A DNA stretch of 5,423 bases from an uncultured Clostridia bacterium (GTDB lineage: Bacteria; Bacillota; Clostridia; Oscillospirales; Oscillospiraceae): NCBI GenBank assembly GCA_937894515.1, contig CALCRH010000167.1, positions 1-5,423 on the forward strand, given 5' to 3'. The notes beneath the pieces are model-generated. The model was not told where the DNA came from. It saw nothing but the letters and a program-made list of their open reading frames with translations, and did not search any database. Position numbers and translations under genes: made by a program. Each line of letters opens with the position of its first letter. Position 1 is the stretch's first letter. This document shows, piece by piece, positions 1-4,151 of the stretch.

Positions 1-1
1 T

Positions 2-343
2 TTGGCAGCAAAAGATAAACAAATGCGGAATCTTGCAGATTCACCAACTTTATTCAGGGAACAAAAGGAATCAAGCACTGATTATGTTGTTCTTCCGATT
101 TCCTCCGTTTCTATCCGTTCAAATCTCGACCCGCTCTTCGACATTCCTATTGACCCTGCCGTTTATCCTCTTTCTAATCTCCATCATGTATCCTACGCTC
201 GCACCCATAAGCAGACTGTAGTTCATCTTGGAGAAATTGGTGGTATAATTTGTGATCTCCGCACTGCATATCCTGATTTGTACGAAGAAATTTTAAGTGC
301 TCGCAGAACCTTCAGCGCTGAAATCGATAAGCAAAATAAATGA
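2..343 (+). CDS. 3' part of an unrecognised protein, possibly PemK/MazF-like
   Basis: The reading frame is open to the left edge of the window, so the gene is probably cut; the first internal ATG is at 23 and has no convincing ribosome binding site. The visible 113 residues contain VVLPISS (about 29-35), then LHHVSYARTHKQTVVHL (about 60-76), then GGIICDL and a helical YPDLYEEI tail. The order 'VLPISS strand, a Leu-x-x-x-Ser strand, a T/V-V-H-L strand, iG-x-I helix' resembles the C-terminal half of PemK/MazF-type toxins, with a longer central loop. That is my inference from the pattern and not a confident assignment; no catalytic residue can be named. The gene is A+T-richer than the integrase (38-40% G+C in the first two lines against 63-65% at 1141-1260), which suggests a separate origin. 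It ends directly in a strong terminator. No antitoxin is visible in the window. Confidence 0.6.
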   Translation: MAAKDKQMRNLADSPTLFREQKESSTDYVVLPISSVSIRSNLDPLFDIPIDPAVYPLSNLHHVSYARTHKQTVVHLGEIGGIICDLRTAYPDLYEEILSARRTFSAEIDKQNK

Positions 344-376
344 GCAGGACATCCTAAGATGCCCCGCTCTTTTTTT
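342..376 (+). terminator. Rho-independent terminator after the left-edge gene
   Basis: Stem GAGC-GG-CATC / GATG-CC-GCTC with single A/C mismatches between the blocks, loop CTAA, then seven T (370-376). The stem starts inside the TGA stop codon (341-343). It ends plus-strand transcription before the integrase, so the integrase needs its own promoter. On the other strand the micro-ORF stop codon lies in the T-run. Confidence 0.85.
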
Positions 377-467
377 ATCTCAGAATCAATCCCTCACAGA
401 AGGCCAGCAGGATCCGCAGCCGTTTCTCATCCAGCTGCTCTATGATTTGTAATATTCGTTTCTTCAT
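375..467 (-). CDS. Possible micro-protein of 30 residues, amphipathic helices
   Basis: An ATG at 467 opens a 30-residue frame (MKKRILQIIEQL...FCEGLILR) that ends in the T-run of the preceding terminator. Two short amphipathic helices are predicted around a DEKRLRI turn. Ungapped, it matches the 29-residue protein at 1956-2045 at 10 positions: M1, I5, L12, K15, L17, R18, I19, F23, G26 and L27. That likeness is the main reason to call it real. The ribosome binding site is poor: AGAAAGG lies about 14-20 bases upstream. The frame stays open upstream into the integrase start, so a longer product is possible. It sits between two plus-strand genes and no promoter for it was found. Function unknown; a spurious ORF remains possible. 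Confidence 0.4.
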   Translation of the reverse strand: MKKRILQIIEQLDEKRLRILLAFCEGLILR

Positions 468-517
468 TTGTAATGCTTTGTGCCTTTCTCCCGCCTCCGC
501 CCGGTGGTAGCATATGG

Positions 518-546
518 TTGATTCCTTGTCGATATGAATGTAACAT
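518..546 (+). promoter_or_regulatory. Candidate sigma-70 promoter of the integrase
   Basis: TTGATT at 518-523 and TAACAT at 541-546 are separated by exactly 17 bases; each hexamer matches its consensus at four of six positions. Transcription would begin near 553, just before the ribosome binding site AAAGGA (about 562-567). A terminator lies upstream, so a promoter is expected here. The assignment rests on pattern only. Confidence 0.45.
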
Positions 547-576
547 CCCCGCTGTACGAAGAAAGGAACACCCGCC

Positions 577-1710
577 ATGATATGCAGATTTTGCAAACAG
601 GACGGCATCCCCGATCGCGCCCCATACTGCTGCTGGTGCGGCAAAAAGCTTCTCCGTGATAAACAGGAGATCAAGATCCCGGAGCCAAAGCAGCTTCCCT
701 CCGGTTCCTGGCGTATTCAGCTCCGCCGCAAGGATCAGCCCGCTATTTCGATCACGGAGCCCAGCGCAGAGCTCTGCCGCACAAAGGCCCGTGCCATTGT
801 CATCGGCATTATCCAGGCAGAAAAGAAGTCTCCCAAACTGTCTCTCGGTTCCTGCGTGGATGCCTATATCAGTGCCAGGTCAAACACTCTGTCCCCGTCA
901 ACGATCCGCGGCTACCGCACCATCCGCGATACCCGCTTCTCGGATTATATGTCCCGCTCCGTTGCTGCCATCCCATACCAGCGCATGATCAATGAGGAAG
1001 CAGCTATCTGTTCCGCCAAAACTCTGAAGAGTGCCTGGTCTCTGGTTTCCACCTCTCTTCGTGCAGCCGGTGCGGAAGTTCCGGACGTAACGCTGCCCCG
1101 CGTCCCCAGAGCAGAGCGCCCCTGGCTCTCTCCCGAACAGATCCCGCTCTTTCTTTCCGCTGCGCAGGATCGTGCCGGTGAGCTTCCCGCCCTTCTGGCG
1201 CTGCATTCCCTCCGCCGCTCAGAGCTGGCCGCCCTCACCTGGGAGCAGATAGATCTGTCTGCCGGCACAATCACGGTCTCCGGTGCTCTTCTCCGGAATG
1301 AGGATAACGATATCGTCCGCAGCGCAAATAATAAAACCTCAGTTTCCGCCCGCACCATTCCCATTCTGATCCCACGCCTTCGTGATCTTCTGGAAGCCGT
1401 TCCCGCTGATCAGCGTACTGGCACAGTATATCCCAGGGCCCTGAATACCAGCTATGCCTCCATCAACGCCATCTGCGATTCCGCCGGGCTTCCCTCCGTT
1501 GGTGTCCATGGCCTGCGTCACACGTTCGCCTCTCTCTGCTACCATCTCAAGATGAACGAAATGGAAGTCATGCGTCTCGGCGGCTGGGCAGACTTCAACA
1601 CCGTCCACCGCATTTACACCCACCTTTCCGATCGGGACGCTGCCCGCGGCACAAAGAAACTCTCCACCTACTTCAATAAAATGCACACGAAAATGAACAC
1701 GAATCCGTAA
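577..1710 (+). CDS. int: Phage tyrosine recombinase (integrase) with N-terminal zinc ribbon
   Basis: This 377-residue protein catalyses site-specific recombination between the phage attP and a tRNA-gene attB. The start ATG at 577 has AAAGGA nine bases upstream. Residues 3-21 form a zinc ribbon (C3-x2-C6, C18-x2-C21). Residues about 40-85 (GSWRIQLRR, then a helix rich in A/K/R) look like an AP2-type arm-binding domain. Residues about 86-170 are the SAM-like core-binding domain (LGSCVDAYISARSNTLSPST). The catalytic domain follows, with R213 (LRRSEL), K253 (NNKTS), H311 and R314 (HGLRHTF), W337 in the second His/Trp position (LGGWAD) and nucleophile Y347 (RIYTHL). All key residues are present, so the enzyme should be active. 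The last codons (MHTKMNTNP) overlap a tandem 12-bp repeat proposed as an Int arm site. The att core begins 37 bases after the stop. No excisionase gene is seen next to it. Confidence 0.96.
   Translation: MICRFCKQDGIPDRAPYCCWCGKKLLRDKQEIKIPEPKQLPSGSWRIQLRRKDQPAISITEPSAELCRTKARAIVIGIIQAEKKSPKLSLGSCVDAYISARSNTLSPSTIRGYRTIRDTRFSDYMSRSVAAIPYQRMINEEAAICSAKTLKSAWSLVSTSLRAAGAEVPDVTLPRVPRAERPWLSPEQIPLFLSAAQDRAGELPALLALHSLRRSELAALTWEQIDLSAGTITVSGALLRNEDNDIVRSANNKTSVSARTIPILIPRLRDLLEAVPADQRTGTVYPRALNTSYASINAICDSAGLPSVGVHGLRHTFASLCYHLKMNEMEVMRLGGWADFNTVHRIYTHLSDRDAARGTKKLSTYFNKMHTKMNTNP
1681..1704 (+). repeat. Tandem 12-bp arm-type repeat, left (P) arm
   Basis: Two adjacent 12-mers, ATGCACACGAAA and ATGAACACGAAT, share the pattern ATGMACACGAAW. 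They form the last codons of the integrase gene. The first unit recurs exactly at 1901-1912 across the att core. Short tandem direct repeats beside a tRNA-derived core are typical of arm sites bound by the N-terminal domain of tyrosine integrases; the binding itself is inferred. Confidence 0.6.
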
Positions 1711-1747
1711 ACCAATTGATATTACAGCACATTTGCCATTCTCTTTT

Positions 1748-1774
1748 CGGGTTCGATTCCCGTCACCGGTACCA
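1748..1774 (+). other. attP: Attachment-site core: 3' end of a tRNA gene (T-arm to CCA)
   Basis: The segment reads as a T-stem (CGGG), T-loop (TTCGATT), T-stem (CCCG), 3' acceptor strand (CACCGGT), discriminator A and encoded CCA. No matching 5' acceptor (ACCGGTG or GCCGGTG), D-arm or anticodon arm lies upstream; the integrase stop is 37 bases before it. It is therefore a tRNA fragment, as carried by phages that integrate into the T-loop of a tRNA gene and restore its 3' end. CGGG/CCCG around a 7-base centre would suit a pair of inverted core-type sites. The amino acid identity of the tRNA cannot be read from this fragment. Call it attP because phage genes lie on both sides; attL/attR is the alternative. 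Confidence 0.75.
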
Positions 1775-1778
1775 TTTT

Positions 1779-1825
1779 AAAAAGCCTTGAAATCTGCAAA
1801 AAAGCAGCGTTTTCAAGGCTTTTTT
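1779..1825. terminator. Bidirectional terminator next to the att core
   Basis: A perfect 14-bp stem (1779-1792 with 1811-1824, containing AAGCCTTGAAA / TTTCAAGGCTT) encloses an inner CTGC/GCAG stem with an A6 loop. The A-run on the left and T-run on the right allow termination on both strands. It directly follows the tRNA 3' end, as a tRNA gene's own terminator would, and may have been picked up with the core. It separates the convergent integrase and structural transcripts. Confidence 0.85.
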
Positions 1826-1841
1826 CATACTTTTTCGCCCC

Positions 1842-1853
1842 ATTCGTGTTATT
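1842..1853 (-). repeat. Inverted partial copy of the arm repeat
   Basis: Read on the minus strand this gives AATAACACGAAT, matching ATGAACACGAAT at 10 of 12 positions, including AACACGAAT in full. It may be a further integrase contact in inverted orientation. A single short match, so chance is possible. Confidence 0.35.
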
Positions 1854-1870
1854 GTTCCACCCATGTATTA

Positions 1871-1900
1871 TGCGTTTGAGTGCGTATAAATGCGTTCAGA
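1871..1900 (+). repeat. Three TGCGT repeats at exact 10-bp period
   Basis: TGCGT occurs at 1871, 1881 and 1891, each on the same DNA face, and runs straight into the ATGCACACGAAA arm unit at 1901. Helically phased short repeats in an att arm are typical of an excisionase or bending-protein site, but no protein partner is identified here. Confidence 0.5.
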
Positions 1901-1924
1901 ATGCACACGAAATTGCACACAAAG
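1901..1924 (+). repeat. Tandem 12-bp arm-type repeat, right (P') arm
   Basis: ATGCACACGAAA, identical to 1681-1692, is followed directly by TTGCACACAAAG. The arrangement (two 12-mers in tandem, same orientation) mirrors the left arm, giving the pattern WTGMACACRAAD overall. The right end runs into the base of the structural-operon terminator. Confidence 0.6.
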
Positions 1925-1950
1925 CAAAGCCGGGAGCTATTGCCCCCGGC
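1919..1950 (-). terminator. Terminator of the structural-side operon
   Basis: On the minus strand a 9-bp stem (GCCGGGGGC with GCTCCCGGC, one G-T pair) with loop AATA lies at 1929-1950 and is followed by TTTGCTTT. AAAGC at 1921-1925 and GCTTT at 1953-1957 can extend the base of the stem. It begins six bases after the stop codon of the last micro-gene. Confidence 0.75.
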
Positions 1951-1955
1951 CCGCT

Positions 1956-2045
1956 TTATTTTCGCAGCCCTTTGATGAAGTTATACGCGATCCGCAGCTG
2001 CTTCGGTGACAGCTCGTCCAGAAGATTTTCGATTTCCTCTCTCAT
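1956..2045 (-). CDS. Micro-protein of 29 residues at the end of the operon
   Basis: The ATG at 2045 has GAGGGG five bases upstream and starts nine bases after the stop of the ferritin-like gene. The product has 29 residues (MREEIENLLDEL...FIKGLRK) with two amphipathic helices around SPKQLRI. The frame ends just before the operon terminator. Good translation signals, operon position and likeness to the frame at 375-467 (10 of 29 identical, ungapped) support a real gene. Similar 'x-L-x-x-L-D-x-L-x-x-x-x-L-R-x-x-Y-x-F-I' micro-proteins are, from memory, common in Clostridia mobile elements. No known function and no catalytic motif; a protein-protein contact or regulatory peptide is a guess. Confidence 0.65.
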   Translation of the reverse strand: MREEIENLLDELSPKQLRIAYNFIKGLRK

Positions 2046-2054
2046 CTTTTCCCC

Positions 2055-2351
2055 TCACATCGCCAGCATGGTTTTGATCCAGGTTACTCTTTCGATATAC
2101 TCCTTGTGCTCATGCTCCCATGTATCCAGCATTTCCTGCGGCGGCGTATACACGGCTCTCAGTGTCTTTACCTTTTCCACGATGTCCTCATGCACTACGC
2201 CGGCGTGTTTCATTTCATCATTGGCCATTTCCCGGTATCTGGAAGCCATCGTGTCTCCCTCCGCTTTTCGCATCAGGTATTCCTCCGCATAGCACTTGCT
2301 GTCTTCCAGCTCCTCCTCCATGCGCTCGATCAGCTTCTTGATAGCCTTCAT
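2055..2351 (-). CDS. Small ferritin-like helical phage protein
   Basis: This 98-residue, almost wholly helical protein has Glu-rich helix A (about 3-30, RMEEELEDSKCYAEEY), helix B with the ExxH pair E46/H49 (NDEMKHAGVVHEDIVEKV) and a last helix with EHEHKEYIERV (79-89). Spaced Glu and His on paired helices recall the ferritin/rubrerythrin-like fold, at about half the usual length, so a dimer would be needed to complete a four-helix bundle. Whether it binds metal is unknown. The start codon overlaps the upstream stop as ATGA (2348-2351), which suggests translational coupling with the jelly-roll-like protein. GGTGG lies a few bases before the ATG. Related small proteins occur late in gut Firmicutes prophage operons. 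Confidence 0.8.
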   Translation of the reverse strand: MKAIKKLIERMEEELEDSKCYAEEYLMRKAEGDTMASRYREMANDEMKHAGVVHEDIVEKVKTLRAVYTPPQEMLDTWEHEHKEYIERVTWIKTMLAM

Positions 2352-2737
2352 TTTTCCACCCTCACCACCACGTTATTGACAGTGCCGGCCACGTCCAGGC
2401 CAACCGTCAGCACCGTGGCATTGCACGGGCAGTTTTTCTTTATGATCCACGGAATCGTGAGATTGACTATCGGATCCGAAGAGCCCGGTGTTTCTGTTGC
2501 ACGCGCTCCCGGAATTGGCACGCCGTCTGCGTACAGCTGTGCGGTCATTGCTCCGGTACCGGCGACAGCAGCTGATATCACGACATCTACCATGTAGTAC
2601 CCGCACCCGTAGAGTGCTACGCTGTTACCGACAAGTCTTACGTCCTTGCCGCACCCATGAACAGCTACGCCCAGAGGCACTATCCCGCCAGCCGCTACTT
2701 CTGATTCTGTCGTATTGCTCGTCAACAGTAAGCTCAT
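2348..2737 (-). CDS. Beta-sandwich (BclA/TNF-like jelly-roll) phage protein, putative
   Basis: This 129-residue protein consists mainly of alternating beta-strand segments. The stretch GCGYYMVDVVISAA (44-57), then QLYADGVPIPGARA (67-80), then IVNLTIPWII (90-99) and VVVRVEK at the end, follows the strand order of BclA_C/C1q-TNF-like jelly rolls ('G-Y-x-V ... nG-x-x-V-p-G'). The four cysteines (29, 45, 103, 105) lie in GCG, GCG and CPC contexts and could pair or bind metal. There is no signal peptide. GAGGTGA lies four bases before the ATG, and the gene starts nine bases after its neighbour's stop. A surface decoration or fibre-like virion role is inferred from the fold and context only. Confidence 0.75.
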   Translation of the reverse strand: MSLLLTSNTTESEVAAGGIVPLGVAVHGCGKDVRLVGNSVALYGCGYYMVDVVISAAVAGTGAMTAQLYADGVPIPGARATETPGSSDPIVNLTIPWIIKKNCPCNATVLTVGLDVAGTVNNVVVRVEK

Positions 2738-2746
2738 AGCGTCACC

Positions 2747-3274
2747 TCAGAATCCGCCGTTGCAATTGCACCCGCAGAACGGATTGCCGCCGGAAGTGTA
2801 GGTCGTAGCCATCGGGTATCTTACGATGCCGCACAGCTTTGCATCCATCTCCAGGCTGGCCACTTTCTGCTGCAGTGCTTCGATTTTGTTCTGCTGGATC
2901 AGCGCACGGGTCTTCTCGCCTTCCTCATGGATCGCCATGTTGGTTGCGCACAGCTTGTCACTCAGGCTGCGGCCCTCCGTCACGATGGCACCGCCCAGGT
3001 TGCTCTGTACGCCGTTGATGCTGTTATTGAGCGCGAAGGTAGCGTCCGCAATACCATTTCCCAGCCTGTCCATCTTGTTGTCCAGATTCTGGAAGCGCTG
3101 GCCGAACAGAATCTCCTGCTGGCTTGCAGCCGAAGCAAACTGTCCATAGTCGCCGCGGTTGAAGCCGCCGTTCAGCAGTACGATAAACAGGATCACCCAG
3201 ATCCAGCTTCCGCCGCCGAATCCCGCGCCGCCGTTGGTCACGGCAGCAATGTCGCTCAATGTCATGTTGTCCAT
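2747..3274 (-). CDS. Membrane-anchored coiled-coil phage protein with Cys/Gly-rich tail
   Basis: The start was placed at 3274 (MDNMTLSDIAA), where GGAGGA is spaced six bases upstream; the ATG six codons earlier would put that site inside the gene. The 175-residue product has a Gly-rich N-terminus (NGGAGFGGGS), one hydrophobic segment at about 23-36 (SWIWVILFIVLLNG), then RGDYGQFASAASQQEILFGQRF, and a long helical/coiled-coil region (about 50-147, with an ALIQQNKIEALQQKVASLEM heptad stretch). It ends in NPFCGCNCNGGF. The layout (short anchor, long helix, Cys/Gly tail) is familiar from gut Clostridia phage genomes, where it is annotated only as hypothetical. A holin is unlikely because there is a single hydrophobic segment and a long soluble domain. 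Confidence 0.85.
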   Translation of the reverse strand: MDNMTLSDIAAVTNGGAGFGGGSWIWVILFIVLLNGGFNRGDYGQFASAASQQEILFGQRFQNLDNKMDRLGNGIADATFALNNSINGVQSNLGGAIVTEGRSLSDKLCATNMAIHEEGEKTRALIQQNKIEALQQKVASLEMDAKLCGIVRYPMATTYTSGGNPFCGCNCNGGF

Positions 3275-3280
3275 ATTCTT

Positions 3281-3286
3281 TCCTCC
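3281..3286 (-). promoter_or_regulatory. Ribosome binding site GGAGGA fixing the start at 3274
   Basis: GGAGGA is six bases before the ATG at 3274. The longer alternative start at 3292 has no such site in front of it. Confidence 0.8.
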
Positions 3287-3290
3287 ATTC

Positions 3291-3320
3291 AAAAAATATA
3301 TATAACCTCCGGATGGTTAT
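3291..3320 (-). terminator. Weak hairpin with U-rich tail between small genes
   Basis: On the minus strand ATAACC (3315-3320) pairs with GGTTAT (3302-3307) around ATCCGGA, followed by TATATATTTTTT. The stem contains the TAA stop of the upstream gene. It has only six pairs, so partial termination or 3'-end protection is more likely than a full stop. Confidence 0.35.
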
Positions 3321-3529
3321 TTCATCAGTCTCTGCACCGCCGCAGGATCTATGCCGTACTCCCGCATGATCTGCTCCGGTGTTTTGTTTTTGTTTTCTTC
3401 GTAAAACTGACGGAACCTCGGTTCCCGCTCCATCAGCATGTTAAACGCCGCCTGCGGGTTTCCTCGCATGGCCATTACCGTCTGCAGCAGATTATTCTGT
3501 CCGCGCAGGCTCTGCAGGATTGGATTCAT
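3317..3529 (-). CDS. Small phage protein of 70 residues (PEQIMREYGIDP type)
   Basis: The 70 residues begin MNPILQSLRGQNNLLQ and contain two helical parts: a Met/Gln-rich N-terminal half (NPQAAFNMLMEREPRFRQFYEEN) and a C-terminal KTPEQIMREYGIDPAAVQRL, which reads as a helix-turn-helix-like hairpin. The start overlaps the end of the upstream gene by 38 bases in another frame; GGAG lies ten bases before the ATG. Short proteins with 'TPEQ-x-x-REYGID' are recurrent in Clostridia prophages, close to a transmembrane/coiled-coil gene as here. Function unknown; no enzyme motif. Confidence 0.8.
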   Translation of the reverse strand: MNPILQSLRGQNNLLQTVMAMRGNPQAAFNMLMEREPRFRQFYEENKNKTPEQIMREYGIDPAAVQRLMK

Positions 3530-3782
3530 TCAGCAGCATCTCCAGTCTTTTAATTCTCTCTTCAAGATCTTCCGCTTTCGGCGGATTGTACGGCGTGATG
3601 GAAAACGCCTTAACTGTCGCCTTGTATCCGGCACCGTCTGTTTGCACCAGCCACACAAGAGGCGCTGTTTCGTCCAGCAGCAGTGCGCTGCTTTCCGGTG
3701 CCATCTGGTATGCTCTCGCTCCGTTTTCTCCGCTCACCTGTACGATCTGCTGCCTCTGCGGCATTCCGTAATATGGATACAT
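3492..3782 (-). CDS. Small phage protein, YQMAP/LLLDETAPLVWL type
   Basis: The start is placed at 3782 (MYPYYGMPQ), with AAGGAGGG seven bases upstream; the in-frame ATG at 3806 would place that site inside the gene. The 96-residue product has an N-terminal aromatic/Gln stretch, a compact beta-rich core (ARAYQMAPESSALLLDETAP, then LVWLVQTDGAGYKATVKAFS) and a C-terminal helix with DLEERIKRLEMLL, likely a coiled coil for oligomerisation. The core plus short coiled coil is a layout I recognise from gut Firmicutes phages, where it is unnamed. It is the first gene after the strong terminator at 3812-3852. Its last 38 bases also encode the start of the next gene. Confidence 0.85.
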   Translation of the reverse strand: MYPYYGMPQRQQIVQVSGENGARAYQMAPESSALLLDETAPLVWLVQTDGAGYKATVKAFSITPYNPPKAEDLEERIKRLEMLLNESNPAEPARTE

Positions 3783-3789
3783 CGTGCAT

Positions 3790-3797
3790 CCCTCCTT
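3790..3797 (-). promoter_or_regulatory. Ribosome binding site AAGGAGGG fixing the start at 3782
   Basis: A near-perfect Shine-Dalgarno match seven bases before the ATG at 3782. It decides against the longer start at 3806. Confidence 0.85.
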
Positions 3798-3811
3798 GAT
3801 TATCATTGTAT

Positions 3812-3852
3812 AAAAAAATCAGACAGCTACCCTGTCAGATAACTGTCTGATT
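3812..3852 (-). terminator. Strong terminator inside the structural region
   Basis: On the minus strand a perfect 10-bp stem AATCAGACAG / CTGTCTGATT, with a 16-base loop, is followed by seven T. It separates the large virion gene and the HTH gene from the small-gene cassette. No convincing promoter was found between it and the next start, so read-through or regulated antitermination may feed the cassette. Confidence 0.85.
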
Positions 3853-3866
3853 CTTTTCACTTTTCT

Positions 3867-3888
3867 CTCACATTCTTGTCAATGTGAG
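3867..3888. repeat. Perfect 8-bp inverted repeat across the HTH stop codon
   Basis: CTCACATT and AATGTGAG face each other around six bases, and the TGA stop of the HTH gene (3879-3881) falls in the loop and right-hand edge. No T-run follows on either strand. It may be an RNA hairpin protecting or pausing the transcript, or an operator; position alone cannot decide. Confidence 0.5.
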
Positions 3889-4142
3889 TCCAGGTAGTCT
3901 TCTACCTCGGAAGCCTTCCGTGGCGGCAGCAGTACGGAGTATTTCTGCACCGCATCATATTTTTTCTTTAATCGTGCCACGATTCTGGATACTGTGCTTG
4001 GAGACATGCCAAATTCCATAGCCTGCTTTGTGATCGTCCAGCCTGCCACCCTCGTCCGCAGGATCATCTCCTCTTCCTTGGTCAGCATGGCCAGTGCTAC
4101 AAATTCCTCAACGATCACTTTATTCCACGGTACTTCCTTCAT
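3879..4142 (-). CDS. Small helix-turn-helix protein (sigma region 4-like)
   Basis: The 87-residue product has a helix-turn-helix at about 21-62: LTKEEEMILRTRVAGWT, then KQAMEFGMSPSTVSRIVARL with the usual turn Gly/Met-Ser-Pro-Ser-Thr and a recognition helix, followed by KKKYD. This is the pattern of sigma-70 region 4/LuxR-type DNA-binding helices, without any other sigma-factor domain, so it is probably a stand-alone DNA-binding regulator. GAGGTGA lies a few bases before the ATG, and the gene starts nine bases after the stop of the large virion gene. It is followed by an inverted repeat and a strong terminator. A late-gene regulator or antiterminator-like role is a guess from this position. 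Confidence 0.8.
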   Translation of the reverse strand: MKEVPWNKVIVEEFVALAMLTKEEEMILRTRVAGWTITKQAMEFGMSPSTVSRIVARLKKKYDAVQKYSVLLPPRKASEVEDYLDSH

Positions 4143-4151
4143 AAGCTCACC

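Noticed and set aside
945..1364. Minus-strand 139-residue open frame inside the integrase
   Set aside because: Shadow of the high-G+C integrase gene, rich in Arg/Ser/Ala, with no domain pattern.
1690..1774. Complete tRNA gene ending at CCA (1774)
   Set aside because: No 5' acceptor strand complementary to CACCGGT, no D-arm and no anticodon arm lie upstream; only the T-arm and acceptor 3' strand are present.
1846..2292. Plus-strand 148-residue open frame across the right att arm
   Set aside because: It runs antisense to the ferritin-like gene and micro-gene, has Ser/Cys-rich shadow composition and no ribosome binding site.
2927..3553. Plus-strand 208-residue open frame
   Set aside because: It lies antisense to two well-supported minus-strand genes with ribosome binding sites and shows no recognisable protein pattern.
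3798..3806. Minus-strand -10 element GATAAT directly before the cassette
   Set aside because: There is no -35 match at 16-18 bp, and the implied start would remove the ribosome binding site at 3790-3797.
3854..3882. Minus-strand promoter with perfect TTGACA (3877-3882) before the cassette
   Set aside because: At 17-bp spacing the -10 position is TGAAAA (3 of 6), and a start there would still have to cross the strong terminator.
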